A program made the position numbers and the translations under genes. Below, piece after piece: positions 41,800 through 52,579 of a stretch of DNA of 64,000 nt (position 1 is its first letter; each line of letters starts with the position of its first letter). Source of the DNA: Solea solea (lineage: Eukaryota > Chordata > Actinopteri > Pleuronectiformes > Soleidae). A model generated the notes under the pieces. That model saw only the letters and a program-made list of their open reading frames with translations, was not told where the DNA came from and ran no database searches. The stretch spans positions 25,476,389-25,540,388 of the forward strand of contig NC_081145.1 in NCBI RefSeq assembly GCF_958295425.1, written 5' to 3'.

Positions 41800-42130
41800 T
41801 TAATGACGTCAAAATCATGGGAAAATGACGTCAAAATCATGGGAAAATTATGTCAAAATCATGGGAAATTACGTCAAAATCATGGGAAATTACGTCAAAA
41901 ATTGTGGGGAAATTGGCGTAAAAAACATGTGAAAATGGTGAAAAAATTGTCGCAAAAAATACTTCAAAAACGTGGGAAAACTACGTCAAAATCGTGGGAA
42001 AACTACGTCAAAATCGTGGGAAATTACATCAAAATCGTGGGAAATTACATCAGAATCGTGGGAAATTACGTGTGAAAATGATGTAAAAAATTGTAGGAAA
42101 ATTACTTCAAAATCGTGGGGAAATGATGTT
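41800..42130 (+). repeat. tandem repeat, units of about 19-22 bp
   Basis: Variants of acgtcaaaatcatgggaaaa repeat about 15 times. Later copies have atcgtggg in place of atcatggg and drift at the 3' end. The plus-strand frame 41785-42075 (K/N/W/G-rich) is only the repeat read through. Confidence 0.85.
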
Positions 42131-42224
42131 AAAATCTAAAATCCTTCCTAATGGAAAAGCATCTTAAAGCTCTATGGTGGCTCTGTGTTCTAAGCGTGTG
42201 TTTCCATGTTCCTGATGATGTTCT

Positions 42225-42500
42225 CTCCCTGCAGCTTTGTCAAACGCTAACCATGAATGAATTGTGCATTAATCGATGTCACATGGGTTATTCATAAATA
42301 AATTCAAAACTTAAAAGTGACTGTGGTGATCTGAAGTGTGATTTCATGCCTTTATATTTAGGGGCCGAACTATTTAATTGCCTTCAAATTAAAACGGCAA
42401 TTAAAAACAAACGCAATTAGCGAACCAGGATTGTTTTTTATAATTTTGGATTATTCTACTTAACGTTTTATGCCATATTTAACTAATAAATCAGCTACGG
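42225..42500. promoter_or_regulatory. candidate conserved non-coding element
   Basis: ccatgaatgaattgtgcatt, aatcgatgtcacatgggtta, gaactatttaattgccttca and aaaacaaacgcaattagcga: unique, TAAT/ATTA-rich words and no frame. Confidence 0.4.
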
Positions 42501-42549
42501 ACGTTTCACCGGAGGCAGATTTATTATATATGCTTTGGTTTGTTATGGC

Positions 42550-42690
42550 AACTGGTTTAGGTTTAGGGCAAAGTTTTTTTTAAATTGTGGTAAGAGTTAT
42601 AAATTCACTAGTTATGTTTAAGGTTAAGGCCAAATGAATGGAAGTCAATGCAGTGTACTTAGTGTGTGAGTGTGTGTGTGTGTGTGTGTG
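42550..42690 (-). repeat. CA/GT-associated dispersed repeat, fragment
   Basis: ggtttagggcaaag, ttatgtttaaggttaaggcc and atgaatggaagtcaatgcag, followed by a GT tract. This is the reverse complement of the 'cattgacttccattcat ... ccttaacc' blocks of the family at 9204 and 34806. Confidence 0.55.
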
Positions 42691-42774
42691 AGTGGGTGGG
42701 TGGGTGGGGGGGGAATTATGTCTAACCTCCCCTCCTTCTCTCACTAACCTCCTCCACTCTCCCTCTCTCTACCC

Positions 42775-43000
42775 CCTACGGTGGCCCTGATGGGACATAG
42801 CCTTTCATTTGCTCATTGCAGTAATTGGTGTATGTGAGGGGGAGGTACATGTGTTCACTCCCCTCCCCTCCCCCCTCCGCCCGCTCACCCACCAACCCCC
42901 CGCGTCTGTCAGAGAATTAGAAAATGAAATTCTCTCTCTCTCTCTGTGCCTCCCTCGTCCAACACGACACATTTTCATTATTCTGTCGCTGACCCAACAG
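42775..43000. promoter_or_regulatory. candidate conserved non-coding element
   Basis: gacatagcctttcatttgct, cattgcagtaattggtgtat and cagagaattagaaaatgaaa flank a C-rich run. It is non-repetitive and adjoins the TCTCTGTC array. Confidence 0.3.
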
Positions 43001-43243
43001 ATTTCTCTGTCTCTCTCTCTCTGTCTCTCCCTGTCTCTCTCTCTGTCTCTCTCTGTCTCTCTCTGTGTCTCTCTCTGTCCCTCTCTGTGTGTCTCTCTCT
43101 GTGTCTCTCTCTGTCTGTCTCTCTGTCTGTCTCTCTCTGTCTCTCTCTGTCTGTCTCTCTGTCTCTCTCTGTCTGTCTCTCTCTCTGTCTCTCTCTGTCT
43201 CTCTCTGTCTCTCTCTGTCTGTCTCTCTGTCTCTCTCTCTGTC
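43001..43243 (+). repeat. (CTCTCTGT)n-type array, about 240 bp
   Basis: Irregular ctctctgtctct and ctgtgtct units. It produces long spurious L/S/V/C-rich plus frames and R/E/T/D-rich minus frames of up to 167 residues. Confidence 0.95.
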
Positions 43244-43324
43244 CTGTGGCCAGCGGGCATCACATCACATCATTTTACATTAACCATTCATTCCTGTAAA
43301 AGTACACTTTAAAATAAATGGACT

Positions 43325-43580
43325 GTTAAATTAAAAACCGCCGCAATTAAGTCTGCGCGCGCTCTTTAGCCGCAGGTTAAACGACGACGACGACGACGAG
43401 ACGATAACGTCTTTTTCCACAATTGAGAAAAAAAAGTGTCCAAATTGGTTTCTAATTAATTGGCTCCATAGAGCAGACGGGGAATGAAGTGTGTCTGTCA
43501 CTCAGGTGTCATCAGCGTCTGCGCTCCGACTGCGTCAGCTGCGTTTTCACCACGCAGGATTAAAACCGTCATGTAAAGTC
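43325..43580. promoter_or_regulatory. candidate conserved non-coding element
   Basis: accgccgcaattaagtctgc, ggtttctaattaattggctc and aggtgtcatcagcgtctgcg, with an (acg)n run at 43381-43399. It is unique and non-coding. Confidence 0.3.
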
Positions 43581-44220
43581 TGATTTAGCACATCAGTATG
43601 TGTCAAGAGGAAATGAAATGATTGTTTTTTTATCAGTGAGTGGATTTCTCTGTCACACACCGACAAAAATAACCTTTATATATAATATAAACTAAATATA
43701 GCATGATGCATTCGTAGGAAATGTCACATTTACAAACAACCTCTGTGCGTTACGTCAATCTTTAACAAAAAATCTTTAAAAGATGTGAATTATACGTTAT
43801 GGAAGACAATTAATCACAGAATATTCCAATCTGTGACAAAAAAAAGCATTATGTAGAATTTCACAGGGCCCAAAATCCTGAAAATATGTTTAATTTGTTA
43901 ATAGAATTTTAAAAAATCTGATGTCTAAATCTGATATTTTGCAGCAGTGATTATTTAAATTAACCCGTTTTATTCCACAGCAGTCAGAGTCGATGACAGC
44001 TGCTCTGCTAAAACTCAATCAAAATGTGAATAAATAACAGGAGACTTATAACTACATCAAATTCTCTTTTTTCATGTTACAAAGTCAGATTTTTATCCTA
44101 ATATAAAGTCAATTTGTTGCAAATTGACTTTGATTATTTGATTATATCAAACTGAATGCACTTAATAGTAAAATAAGATATAGATATAATATAATATAGA
44201 TTTGGTTCATTTTCTACTGA

Positions 44221-44221
<1 letters not shown>
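43581..44221. other. AT-rich intergenic stretch
   Basis: No gene, array or conserved-looking block. Short ATA-rich runs only. Confidence 0.5.

Positions 44222-44255
<34 letters not shown>
44222..44255 (+). repeat. (AAT)n microsatellite
   Basis: About 11 AAT units. Confidence 0.95.
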
Positions 44256-44258
<3 letters not shown>

Positions 44259-44444
44259 CCTCGAGGACGGAGAGGACTAATGTCATCGTTTTTCTTTTCT
44301 TGGTACAGAGGAAAAAAAGAGGTGGTAAAAACAGACAATAGCACTAACAGTGGCACTAATGTGTTGATTTGATTTGTGGTAATTATTGTACGAGTTCACT
44401 GTCACTGTGAAGAGAAATAAAACATGTTTAAAAATACTACAGCG

Positions 44445-45062
44445 AAGGAGGAGGAGGAGGAGAGAGAGAGAGATTCTCTGGTCGATAAATAAGAAGCATT
44501 TGTCTGTTCTGGACTTAGAAATATACATATATATATATATAGATATATATATATATATATGTATATGTACAAGCCTCTGGCAGTGTGTTCACGAGTGAAT
44601 GAAAGAGTGTGTGATCTCCAGTCATGGTCGGAGAATCGCTCAGGGGCAGAGGAGAGAGAAAAAACAGCCAGGGCTCTGACCTCTCACAGAGGGAGCATCC
44701 TGTACACGGCGGCCTGAGACCAGGGCTCGTCACAGGGGGAGAAGCAGCAGCAGAGATGTGGAGGAGGAGGAGGAGGAGGAGGTGGAGGAGCAGCAGGGAA
44801 GGTGAGGTGAGGGGGAAGTGCATGTGAGGGGAAGAACAGAGGAGATCCAGGGAGAAAAGTAGGAGGGGGGAGGGAGGTGAGGAAAGTGGTGCAAGAGAAG
44901 GTGCGAGGTATCGGAGGGAGAGGGGAATGGGGGGGGGGGGGGGGTGGGGGGGGGAGTTAGTGAGAGAAAGCGAGAGAAAGGGAAAAAGGAGTGGAGATTA
45001 AAGCTGAAATAAGCGACATATGGAAAAGGTGAAAGGGAGACGAGAGCGAGGAGCGAGGAAAT
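44445..45062 (+). repeat. purine-rich low-complexity region with poly(G)
   Basis: GGA runs (44447-44462, 44759-44783), a TA array (44521-44561) and a long G tract (44929-44956) broken by single T. The G tract is quadruplex-prone. Open frames on both strands here are compositional. Confidence 0.8.
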
Positions 45063-45179
45063 CATTTCTAAAACAATTGTGTGTTCAGTGACCCTGCATC
45101 ACATCACGACCACGACTACTCCATTATATTAATTAGATATTAATCCATCACTGACTCTTTTCATGATGTACAGTAGTTT

Positions 45180-45320
45180 TCAGATGTTACAGCGTCTTAA
45201 ATGTGAATATTTTCTAGTTTCTTTGCTCCATGTGACAAAGAAAATCATTCAAAACTGAATTATTTACTTTACAGACCAAAAACAACGAATGGGCGGATGA
45301 ATTGGTCGTGAAAAGAATCG
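45180..45320 (-). repeat. 'gattaatcg' repeat, minus fragment
   Basis: gcgtcttaaatgtgaatatt, ttctagtttctttgctccat and gtgacaaagaaaatcattca are the family signature. Confidence 0.6.
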
Positions 45321-45729
45321 TTAAATACTGTAAATCTTCATTTCTTTGTCCCATAAATGTCATATATTCTATTTTATTCGTGCGTTGACTCTCCTCAGTG
45401 TTAGTTTGACTGTGAAGGAGCAAATGTAACGCAGATTCATGTAGATTCTGCTCGTGACTCTGAAACCAGACGAGCAGCAGGTGGAGAGGTGAACCCCGAG
45501 GTTCCTGACAGTGTAAATAAACTCACGCACAGGTGGAGGCCGGCGCTCCACCGCGGCCCCACTCGTCGATATGGATTCACCAGACTGAACAGATGACTGA
45601 ACAGGACCCGCCGTCTTCCTGTCAATATTAATTATCCCTGTGAGTCTTTATCAGAGGCAGGGACAACAAGTAAAAGCCAGTAAAAGACAAAATTGGGAAA
45701 TATGTGCAGAGGAAAAGGGAGAAAAGGGC

Positions 45730-45731
45730 GC

Positions 45732-45763
<32 letters not shown>

Positions 45764-45909
45764 TTTATTTATTTATTTATTTTTTAATGTCACACGCAGC
45801 AAATCTTCTCGTTAAGGTGGAGACGAGGTTTAGGAGGAAAAGGGCAACTTTTGGAGGGAGCTTATGTTTGTCCTTTCAGGGTTTATTAGATAGATTGAGG
45901 TGGGGGGAG

Positions 45910-45944
<35 letters not shown>

Positions 45945-45975
45945 GGGGGGGAGACACAATGTGTGTGTGTATGAA
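45730..45975 (+). repeat. GT and G-run microsatellites
   Basis: (GT)n at 45732-45757, (ATTT)n at 45762-45783, (GT)n at 45912-45941, then a G run at 45941-45950. Confidence 0.9.
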
Positions 45976-46633
45976 CAGCAGGACGCCTTGTGAGGACATG
46001 TGGATGGAAGGAGGAGGATGGACGAGAAGGACAACAGGTGCTGCGGTGTGGACGCCAGGGGGAGGGAGGGAGGAGGCTGTTGAGAACAGCAGGGTGTGAG
46101 GTGAAAGGGTGAGTGTGGCGGCACCCGTCGACACCGTCGTGGGAGGGGGGAGTTGGGTGAGAGGAGAGGAGAGGAGAGGAGGGAGCGCGCCGCGGCGCAC
46201 AGCAGGGAGGGTCCTCGTGTGTGTGTGTGTGTGTGAGTCACAGAATCCTCACCAGGTCTAAGATCTGACACAATCCTTTGATTTGTGTCTCTGTGGTCAG
46301 ACGTCACATCCTCGTCTCTCTCCCTGTGTCTCACCGCCTTTGTTTCCTTCCCTTTCCTCCTTTATTACGTCTTTAATAACTTTGTCCTAACCCTGGAATC
46401 TCACACGTTTAGCCGTGAATCTCGAGAATAGAAGCCGCGCTGAGTCTCTGTCAACACTCGCGCTTTATTGCTTTTTCATATTATGATCATTTCTTTGTTT
46501 TTCTTGACATTTCGTGGATCATTTTCTTTATCTCTCCCTCCATCTGCTGGAATATAAATGCTTGACAATACCAAATAATGCACAATAAATAATCATTTAG
46601 TATTAAATGTGTGTGTGTGTGTGTGTGTGTGTG

Positions 46634-46860
46634 CGTGGGTTTTCTCCCACAGTCCAAAAACATGCAGATTTGAGGGATTAGACACAATTGGACACTCGTA
46701 ATTGACCGTAGGTGTGAGTGTGAGCGAGGGAACGGTTGTTTGTCTCTATGTGTGTCCCTGTGATGGACTGACGACCTGTCCTTTATGTCAGCTGGGATTG
46801 GCACCAGTGACCCCGCCCCCTCCCATGTGGAGGATAAAGCAGTAGAAGATGAATGCGTGA
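46634..46860 (+). repeat. tRNA-derived SINE, 5'-truncated
   Basis: gcgtgggttttctcccacag, tccaaaaacatgcagatttg, tgtgatggactgacgacctg, atgtcagctgggattggcac and gaggataaagcagtagaaga. It is the same family as the complete minus copy at 62946-63312 and begins at a GT tract. Confidence 0.75.
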
Positions 46861-47299
46861 GATTAAATAACTCAATGTCTGTCTTTGGAATCACTTCTGT
46901 GTTTTAGATACAAATATTAAGTAAATACATGGAAATAATTCATGTTTGGACGAAAAAAAGACAGAATACTCACATACTTATGCTCATAAACATATAATAA
47001 TGTTTAACTTATCACTGGTGATAAATGAATTGTGTACACGGGAGCTCTTATTAAGATTTTTCTTAAAAAATGGATTCAACAGCCGTCTAAATGTTGTTCG
47101 TACGTGGCAGACAATACACGATATTATCGCTTATCGGGATTAAGAGCACGTAGATTAAGTTAATCGTGGTATTTTTCTATTATCGTGTTAATCTGAATGA
47201 AGAAAAACAATCAATAATATCATGTGAGTGAAATCCCGTCATGACTTACTTTATCATTCATTCATCATTTGTGATCTCATGAAACTGTTTTGTGCTCAC

Positions 47300-47415
47300 A
47301 TTAGAGCTGCAACTAACCCTTATTTTCATAATCGATTAATCTGTCCGTTATTTTCCCGATGAATCGTCCATAAAATGTCAGAAAACGTCAGAAAACGTTG
47401 ATCAGTGTTTATCGT
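47300..47415 (+). repeat. 'gattaatcg' repeat, 5' fragment
   Basis: agagctgcaactaaccctta, cataatcgattaatctgtcc and ccataaaatgtcagaaaacg. It gives the family's left end. Confidence 0.65.
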
Positions 47416-47794
47416 ATAATCATAAACTCGTGTTGAGTTACATGTTTGGAACATTATGTGTTTGAAACACTTAAAGGTACAGCACGTAAAAATGTAGGTG
47501 AAATTATTTTTCATTTAGATAGAAGATAAATAATGACACTTGTTTTTATTTTTAAGTGTCAGGAGCCAGGTCAGCCGTTTTGGACCCAGATGTTTTTTTT
47601 ACAGTAGCCCACAAGGGACAAACTTTACACTGTACCTTTAAGGTTGTGATATTGTGTCATTAAGCCGTCCCTATTTATCAACTTCATTCTTAAAAGATAA
47701 TAACTTGTGAAAGGTGTGACTGATTTCACTGACTGGGAGGATTGGTGATTGGATCCTGAACGCTTTTAACCTTCAAAACTTCAATTCCGCTCAT

Positions 47795-48345
47795 TTATTT
47801 GACTGACAAAGCAGCGCGAGTCGTCCCCGCTCTCGTGCGGCGGAGACGTCGCCGCGGCCCCTTTAAATCCCGCGGTAGGAGGAGAGACCCAGGTGTTCCT
47901 GATGACATTAACAATGGCTCGTCTTTATTCAAGAGACCCGGTAATTCATTTCATTATTTACACCTGTGCTTCTCCTACTGCGACGTGTCACAGAGACAGA
48001 GGGAGAGGGAACGAGAAGAGGGGAGGAAAATACGAGAGCACATTTTCAGCTGGACTTAAACCGTAAGTCGTCTGATGTGGACCTTAAGTCGAACATCTCC
48101 CACTGTGTGTGACGAGCACACACACACACACACACACACACTGGTGTATTCTGGAGACAATGTTTTTGTGCTCCTGCTGATTGTCACCGGCGGGGACAAG
48201 CACCTGTGCGTTGTGTGCAACAAAGGTTCCTGGCAACAGTTGTCGGGGAGAGACATCTTCAGGATGCACACCTGTTTGATCTGCCGGGACCCTCTGTGAT
48301 AAGTGGCCCCGGTAACCATGGCGACGGGGATATGGGATGGATCCA
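47795..48345. promoter_or_regulatory. GC-rich candidate conserved block
   Basis: CpG-rich gtgcggcggagacgtcgccg, then gatgacattaacaatggctc, ggtaattcatttcattattt and a CA tract (48117-48141). From 48150 to 48298 a plus-strand frame reads a Cys/His pattern (C-x2-C ... H-x-C-x2-C). The strong GC contrast to the surroundings could mark a CpG island, but no exon is proven. Confidence 0.3.
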
Positions 48346-48879
48346 TGTGGTGCTATTGAATGGCCTTGGATTGTAAACACACATGCGGAGACACACATGG
48401 ATACACACGCACATGCACACAAACTTAGTCGGACACACACTGAACAAATAAGCCCGGCACACACCTGCTCTGTGAGGAGCGGCGCACAAAAGGACCCACA
48501 ATCACACACAATCACACAACGAGGCGCTCGTAACAGACTCGTTCACACGTGGAGAAATGTGTCATGAAAAGTAAATAAAAAAATAAAGAAACGGTCTGAC
48601 ATTTGAACAGAAATAAATAAATGAATAGAAAGAAAGAAAAACACGTAGGCAGCGAACGCCGCGAGGAAAGCGAGGCGGCAGATGGCCCGACATGCTGACG
48701 CTTACTCACTGTGTGCAGGTGGACGGAGGAGCGCTTTTCTAGAGCTCTGCGTCGACCTTGGAGTGGAGCGAGAGAAAGAAGAAAAAACAACAACGTGTGA
48801 ATCATTAACTGTAGTAGTCATTCATGCAGGAAAGAGAAGAAGGGAAAAAAAACAGCGAGTGCAAATCTAATCTGCGCAC

Positions 48880-48990
48880 AGGAAAACACGTTCCACGCGT
48901 GATTATTTCAATACCAACAATTATTACCAGCAGATACTGTCAACCGGCGGTAATTAACGGAGACGTGTGAACGTGTTTGTGCTGCCGCTC

Positions 48991-49032
<42 letters not shown>

Positions 49033-49340
49033 TGTTGTTCTCATTCACATCATTTCACACCGACGTAATATACTGTAATATGTGTGCTCGGATAAAACTG
49101 TGTTGTTTTGGTCTTAAAGGAACGTATGAACCGTTTTTTTTTCTGCTTCTTTTTTTTAACACCTGCACTTGAGTTCACAGCAATTTACTAACAATTTAGT
49201 CTGCCTCTGTCTAATGAAGTTAATCATTAGATCTTTAATTATATTTCCCCTCACATTATCATCCTGGAAATACATGGGGCAATCACGCTGGAGAAGGGTT
49301 TTTAATTAAATGCCACGTCAAAGTCGATGGCTATGTTTGA
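48880..49340. promoter_or_regulatory. candidate conserved non-coding elements
   Basis: cgtgattatttcaataccaa, ggcggtaattaacggagacg, then after a CA tract (48992-49027) gtctaatgaagttaatcatt, ggaaatacatggggcaatca and gggtttttaattaaatgcca. It is unique and TAAT-rich. Confidence 0.4.
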
Positions 49341-49404
49341 TGTTGGTTGTTGCTTATGTACACTGTATATGTTGTATTTAAGCAATTAACTAATAACAAC
49401 TTTT

Positions 49405-49720
49405 AATCTTACCCATCATTGACCAAAATAAGAAACTGTGCTTCTCCAGTTTACTCTGCAGTCACGTTCTTGTTGTTGTTTTTTTAAACTATAACAAGCG
49501 TTCTGATTTTTCAGCTTCTTAAATCTGAGTGTTTTCTGGTTTCTTTGCTCCACATAACAAAATAAAAAATAAATCAATAATAAAGCTGAATCATTTTGGT
49601 TTGTCGGCAAAACAAGACATGTGAGAACATCAACAGTTTCTGACATTTTACGCTGGACCAAATAAATACTTCAATAAGCGAGAAAATAATTGACCGATCA
49701 CGTTAGTTGCAGCCCTACAA
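49405..49720 (-). repeat. 'gattaatcg' palindromic repeat, - copy
   Basis: ttttcagcttcttaaatctg, gttttctggtttctttgctc, aagctgaatcattttggttt, caaaacaagacatgtgagaa and gttagttgcagccctac. It is a near full-length copy. Confidence 0.7.
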
Positions 49721-49734
49721 ATCAAATACTTATC

Positions 49735-49915
49735 TCTAACCATAACCACAACCAGTTAAGGCCTAACCCTAAGCACAATTCAAATATTATCCCTTAAATT
49801 AACCTATTCTTTAAAGAAAATTAGGTTCTGCTTCTTTAGGACCAGGTTTTGGTCTCCACGAGGACCTCAGGTCCTGCCAGGGTCAGTGTTTATGCCGGAA
49901 AAAGGTCCTAAAATA
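49735..49915 (+). repeat. CA-associated dispersed repeat, copy 3
   Basis: taaccacaaccagttaaggc, cacaattcaaatattatccc, aggaccaggttttggtctcc and gtgtttatgccggaaaaagg. It matches 9204-9445 and 18785-19092. Confidence 0.7.
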
Positions 49916-50029
49916 ACAAACACAAGAACACCCACAAAAGAAGAAAAGAAAAAAGGATCCAGTTGTTTGTAGCGCAGTGAAAACAGTAATAGTCTACACA
50001 GAGGCAGTCGTGTGTGTAAAATGCATATC

Positions 50030-50245
50030 TTGACCTTTTTCAAGCGTGAACCCTTATTTGCATTTGTCTGTATTCTCCTTTATGCTGACAGTCCTTTGTT
50101 AGCGCTGTTGAAATAAATGATTTGGTATGATTGTGCGGGGAGAGCGGGCCGAGCCTGACAGCTCAGATGTTATGGACTGTCTGTCAGCAATCACACAGAC
50201 AGTCACATCTTTTATTATTCCAGCAGCCAATAATGACTCACAACC
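50030..50245. promoter_or_regulatory. candidate conserved non-coding element
   Basis: cttatttgcatttgtctgta contains an octamer-like ATTTGCAT. Then cctttgttagcgctgttgaa, four TGTCAG/CTGACA words (Meis/TGIF-like) in 50085-50205, and ttccagcagccaataatgac. A plus frame reads through, but there is no splice evidence. Confidence 0.45.
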
Positions 50246-51309
50246 TGCATGTTCTCCGCGAGCAAAAAAAAGGAAAAAAAACATGCTCGAGCTAAACGGC
50301 GTCGCTGTTTTCTTTTCTTCTTTTTTTGCCTTTCATAACACACATTTTCTGAGGATGGAGAGAAAAAAACCAGAGTGTGACTTCGACCATCAATCAGTCA
50401 GTCAACACCAATATTCACTTTACTGTGCTCTGTAGAGTTACAGTAAATGTGTCAGATCTATCTATCTATCTATATATATATATCTATCTGTCAATCATCA
50501 ATCTATGACTGTCTCACTCCGAACAGACGATGGATGATGAGTTTCCAGTCCAGTGTTGAAAGTTGTTGTTTTGTTCCTTTTATACCTGTCGTAATTAGGA
50601 TGGTTTACCATCTGTCAGTGTTTTTCCCTTCTCCAAAATATCTTTTTCACCTTACAGTTGAGTTCAGTTAAAAACTTTTTTTTTCTTTTGTAAAGTCAGA
50701 TCCTTGCCAAGAAAATATTTTCTACCTAACAATCTGTCGATTTTGCCGTGTAATGACTCAAAAAAAAAAAGAAGACATTTCCACTTATTTGTAAGGCTAA
50801 AATTCACAGTGGAGAACAAAATTGCAGCGTTTTAAAGGATAATCAATGGCGCTAACCTCTGTTTTCTTCTCCCAGTCGCTGAAACAATACTGTGACAAGA
50901 TAATGATTCATCCTGTCAACACTTCATTAAAGTGTCTACATTTGTGGCCTGGCAGTGTTTTAAGGCTTTTCGTTATGCTTAAGTTGTTTAGGCTACACTT
51001 GCATACGTGGCTTTAACTAAGAGACTTAGCGTTCACTTCCAATGAGGCGGTGTCACTTGTTTGCTTTGCTAATGCTGTGTGTGTGTATGTGTGTGTGTGT
51101 GTGGCAGAAGCTGAGAAATGAGAACTTTCCAAACAACAGCAGCACAAACGCTGGCTAAAGCTAATCGTGTTTGAGCTGAAACAGTACACTGTTCAAAGCT
51201 GTTACAAAGCTGGTGGTGTTTTTGTCAGTCAGTGTTTACTCAACGTAGTTAGACCTCATTTCACCATAGTTACGTTCAGAAAACTTGCTATGAAGCAGGT
51301 CAAACACTA

Positions 51310-51836
51310 GCATTAAAAAGCAAAAGTAGTCCATTTAGTTTTAGCAGGTAGCCTAAAAGACTAAGCAAAAGTAGAGCGTATTTTGCCTTACGAGCTAGCT
51401 TAAATGACTAAGTAAAAGTAGAGCGTAATTAGCTTTACGAGCTAGCTTAAATGACCAAGCAAAAGTAGAGTCTATTTAGCTTTAGGAGCTAGCTTAAATG
51501 ACAAAGCAAAAGTAGAGTGTATTTAGCTTTAGGAACTAGCTTAAATGACTAAGTAAAAGTAGAGTGTATTTAGCTTACGAGCTAGTTTAAATGACAAAGC
51601 AAAAGTAGAGTGTATTTAGCTTTACGAGCTAGTTTAAATGACAAAGCAAAAGTAGAGTGTATTTAGCTTTAGGAGCTAGTTTAAATGACTAAGTAAAAGT
51701 AGAGTGTATTTAGCTTTAGGAGCTAGTTTAAATGACAAAGCAAAAGTAGAGTGTATTTAGCTTTAGGAGCTAGCTTAAATGACAAAGCAAAAGTAGAGTG
51801 TATTTAGCTTTAGGAGCTAGCTTAAATGACTAAGCT
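51310..51836 (+). repeat. 47-bp tandem repeat, about 11 copies
   Basis: The unit aaagtagagtgtatttagct, ttaggagctagcttaaatga and caaagc repeats head to tail with about 90 per cent identity. Each unit carries the palindrome gagctagctt, with some copies gagctagttt. The outermost copies are the most diverged. Confidence 0.93.
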
Positions 51837-52261
51837 CAAACATTACACAGTTGTAAATGGTGCTCTTTCTGAGTTAAGACCCCACTGATGATGTTTTTGT
51901 CAGTCCGCCCAACAAAGTTAGACACCATTTCACCATAGTTGCATTCACAACTTTTGCTATGGAGTTGCACAAACACTGCTCTGGTAGCATTAAGAGCAAT
52001 GTGAGCGATGCTGTGGTTTGATTCGAGGGACTATCTGTCGAGGCACGTTGTCAAAAGTTGCAGCGAACATACGGATCAATCTTTCATCTGCAACACCAAT
52101 GAGTAATATTCCCCGTTAACGGGACGCCTTACATTCACTAGTCTTACATTCTATCACCACGAAAGCCGCGTTTCAGATCAAGCACAATAAAAATAACGCT
52201 CCCAAGAGCTGAGGTGACTCTAATTATTATTATTTTATTTATTATTATCATTATTGTTATT

Positions 52262-52427
52262 ATTATCATTGTTATTTTGTCATTTTCTATACACTCTGAT
52301 AAAAATTCCTCAGCTCCACTCACCTCACATACCCTAGTATACAATAGAACAGCATTTCTGACTTTCTACCACCAGAGGAAGCTTGCATACCCCTGATGGT
52401 ACATGTACCACAGTTTGAGAACCATGG
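52262..52427 (+). repeat. 'tttgagaacc' dispersed repeat, copy 2
   Basis: cattttctatacactctgat, aaaaattcctcagctccact, acagcatttctgactttcta and gtaccacagtttgagaacca. It follows an (ATT)n-rich run at 52222-52275. Confidence 0.65.
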
Positions 52428-52579
52428 CTCTACTGTGTTGCTTAATCTGTTGGTTATTATATTCACATTGTTTTACAATTAAGTTGTTTTACAATCTTAG
52501 ACTCATAGCAATAATTGAGTATGAAAATAATTGGCCATTAATATAGAAATCAATTAATCACGGCAGACCTACTGTGGTC

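Noticed and set aside
41785..42075. 96-residue plus-strand ORF with a K/N/W/G repeat
   Set aside because: Read-through of the tandem array with units of about 20 bp; stops appear as soon as the units drift.
42805..43312. ORFs of 152 and 167 residues on the two strands
   Set aside because: Produced by the CTCTCTGT array: R/E/T/D- and L/S/C-rich repeats without protein-like complexity.
45876..46334. 152-residue minus-strand ORF, Pro/Ser/Leu-rich
   Set aside because: Spans GT microsatellites and G/A-rich low complexity (poly-Thr-His stretches); no splice support.
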